Of a stretch of DNA of 64,000 nucleotides, positions 62,752 to 64,000 are shown in pieces (positions within the stretch are counted from its first letter, which is position 1; each line of letters begins with the position of its first letter). The DNA lies in the NCBI GenBank assembly GCA_902728285.1, contig CACVBU010000949.1:497459-561458 (forward strand). Direction: 5' to 3'. Position numbers and translations under genes: made by a program. The notes beneath the pieces are model-generated. The model ran no database searches and was not told the DNA's origin. It was given only the letters and a program-made list of their open reading frames with translations. The stretch is from Clytia hemisphaerica (Eukaryota > Cnidaria > Hydrozoa > Leptothecata > Clytiidae).

Positions 62752-64000
62752 TTTAATGAGAGGCAATTGGTTTGTTTGTTTTTTATCTTTAGTTTTTGCC
62801 ATATTTTTGGCGTTTATATTTATTCGCCTTTTATTTATCCGACTTTTAGCATCGGACAGATCAAGAACTTTCTTCATTTTCTAAATTACAACTGCTGGTG
62901 ATGAATTTTTTTCTTCTTCTTTGCTATCTCACATTAGAGATCCTACCTCTCGATTTTTTTTCTAGAGAATTAAAACAAATTTAAAAGGAGATGCTTCATT
63001 GTCACAGCATTCCGTCAGAGTTGTGTGTATACATAGCAATATGGTTTAGCTCACTAAAGTTCAATTGCGTGTGTTCACTAAACAAAAATTTTAAGTGACT
63101 TAAACCAGAGTGTTTATTTCATCGGAATGATAAAATTTTACATTGGTATATGATAAAATCATACAATTTTCCGTGGCAAGGAATAATTTTAAATTTAATA
63201 AAAAAGATGACCTTAAATTTTAATTTGACTTTATTTTGAAAGATTTTTATTTAAAGAATAAGCATTTTATTTGGTATTGATTTTTTTATATTTTGACAAA
63301 AAAGGAAAATACTTTTAAAACATTTTTCAAATTATTTATTATTGACTAGATAATCTAGTTCATTAACTCGTTAAGTTTTTAGTTTAGAAAATTGTTCGCT
63401 ATCTTTTTGAGCAATTGACCCTCAGTGTTATAAAATAGACCAATGAAACATGATCTATATGAAATTCGTAGCATTTTTTACCTTTCTCCAGCTAGAAATT
63501 TATAGCAATTATGTCCTTTAGTAAAAAAATTATTTAAGATTTATTGTTTACTTAAAATATTCTTATCCATGTAAATTATTTTTAAAGTATGAAATTTTGA
63601 GATTTATATTGCGATGAAATTTGAATTTCTAGTATTTAATTGCTTTCTTGACTTTTGAAATTTTTAACGTATTCTTAAATTTAGGAGGAATTAGATATCT
63701 CTCGACAAAGCGAATCCAGAGTTGATTGGTTAGAAGTGGTTATATAACTCCAAAATCAACTTTAAACAAACCTAGCAACATTTAGTTTCGGAGCAGAATG
63801 CCCTCCACTGATAAGGGTACATTCAAAAAAGCTGATAAGGGTATATTCATTTTTCTCGAGCAAGCTATTATTTTCAGACCTTTGAGTTTGGGATTTTCTT
63901 AATCTCAATAATTATTATTATCAATTTTCCATATGTGTAAGTGTTGCAATTCTTTATTTATGATGAAACCGATATTACACCAAAGCGAACCCAGAAAAAA
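62752..64000. other. UXS1 3' untranslated region and downstream intergenic sequence
   Basis: No further gene is seen. AATAAA at about 63198 (AATTTAATAAAAAAGATG) is a candidate polyadenylation signal; earlier candidates are weaker. Near 63813 and 63831 the phrase CTGATAAGGGTA occurs twice in tandem. Confidence 0.5.

Overview
This is nuclear DNA of an animal, AT-rich, with short GT-AG introns. A heparan-sulfate 6-O-sulfotransferase gene and a UDP-xylose synthase gene (proteoglycan synthesis) fit a metazoan, and the transposon mix (RLE-type LINE, Helitron, BEL/Pao, mariner, many MITEs) fits an invertebrate. I cannot name the species. All exon models come from reading frames, splice consensus and phase alone, with no transcript support.

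Layout. 1-3002: 3' part of a non-LTR retrotransposon ORF (C2H2 finger, reverse transcriptase, restriction-like endonuclease) that runs off the left edge. 3411-7270 (+): four-exon coiled-coil protein with an N-terminal zinc finger. 7451-7904 (-): possible last two exons of a convergent gene. 9090-14965 (+): eight-exon protein with C-terminal ankyrin repeats. 15584-17239 (-): four-exon coiled-coil gene resembling CCDC15. 18956-20131 (-): HS6ST, coding region in one exon. 20132-30100: gene-poor stretch holding at least four TIR elements with target duplications (565 bp, 355 bp, 1.53 kb, 1.59 kb). About 30100-37726 (+): a decayed Helitron with protease-like, HUH Rep and PIF1-type helicase regions, followed by a spliced RPA-like OB-fold gene. 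39951-42244: a 2.29-kb TIR element with a 6-bp target duplication. 42341-53115: a three-level nest in which a palindromic MITE is split by a mariner-like transposon, which is split by an 8.77-kb BEL/Pao element. 55679-62751 (+): complete UXS1 gene, 18 coding exons and 420 residues; its intron 15 holds a 1.58-kb TIR element made mostly of repeats. 62752-64000: no gene seen.

How the genes relate. UXS1 makes UDP-xylose, which starts the glycosaminoglycan linker, and HS6ST sulfates heparan sulfate, so both serve proteoglycan synthesis; nothing shows that they are co-regulated. The rest of the window is dominated by mobile DNA. The most notable structures are the dated nest, the three satellite arrays in the BEL leader (one with about 40 sixteen-base units, most carrying a CRE-like TGACGTA), and the Helitron with its own protease-like and RPA-like regions. 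Several transposon frames are broken at short repeats while the BEL LTRs are about 99% identical, so either trans-mobilisation of a defective copy or assembly indels should be considered.
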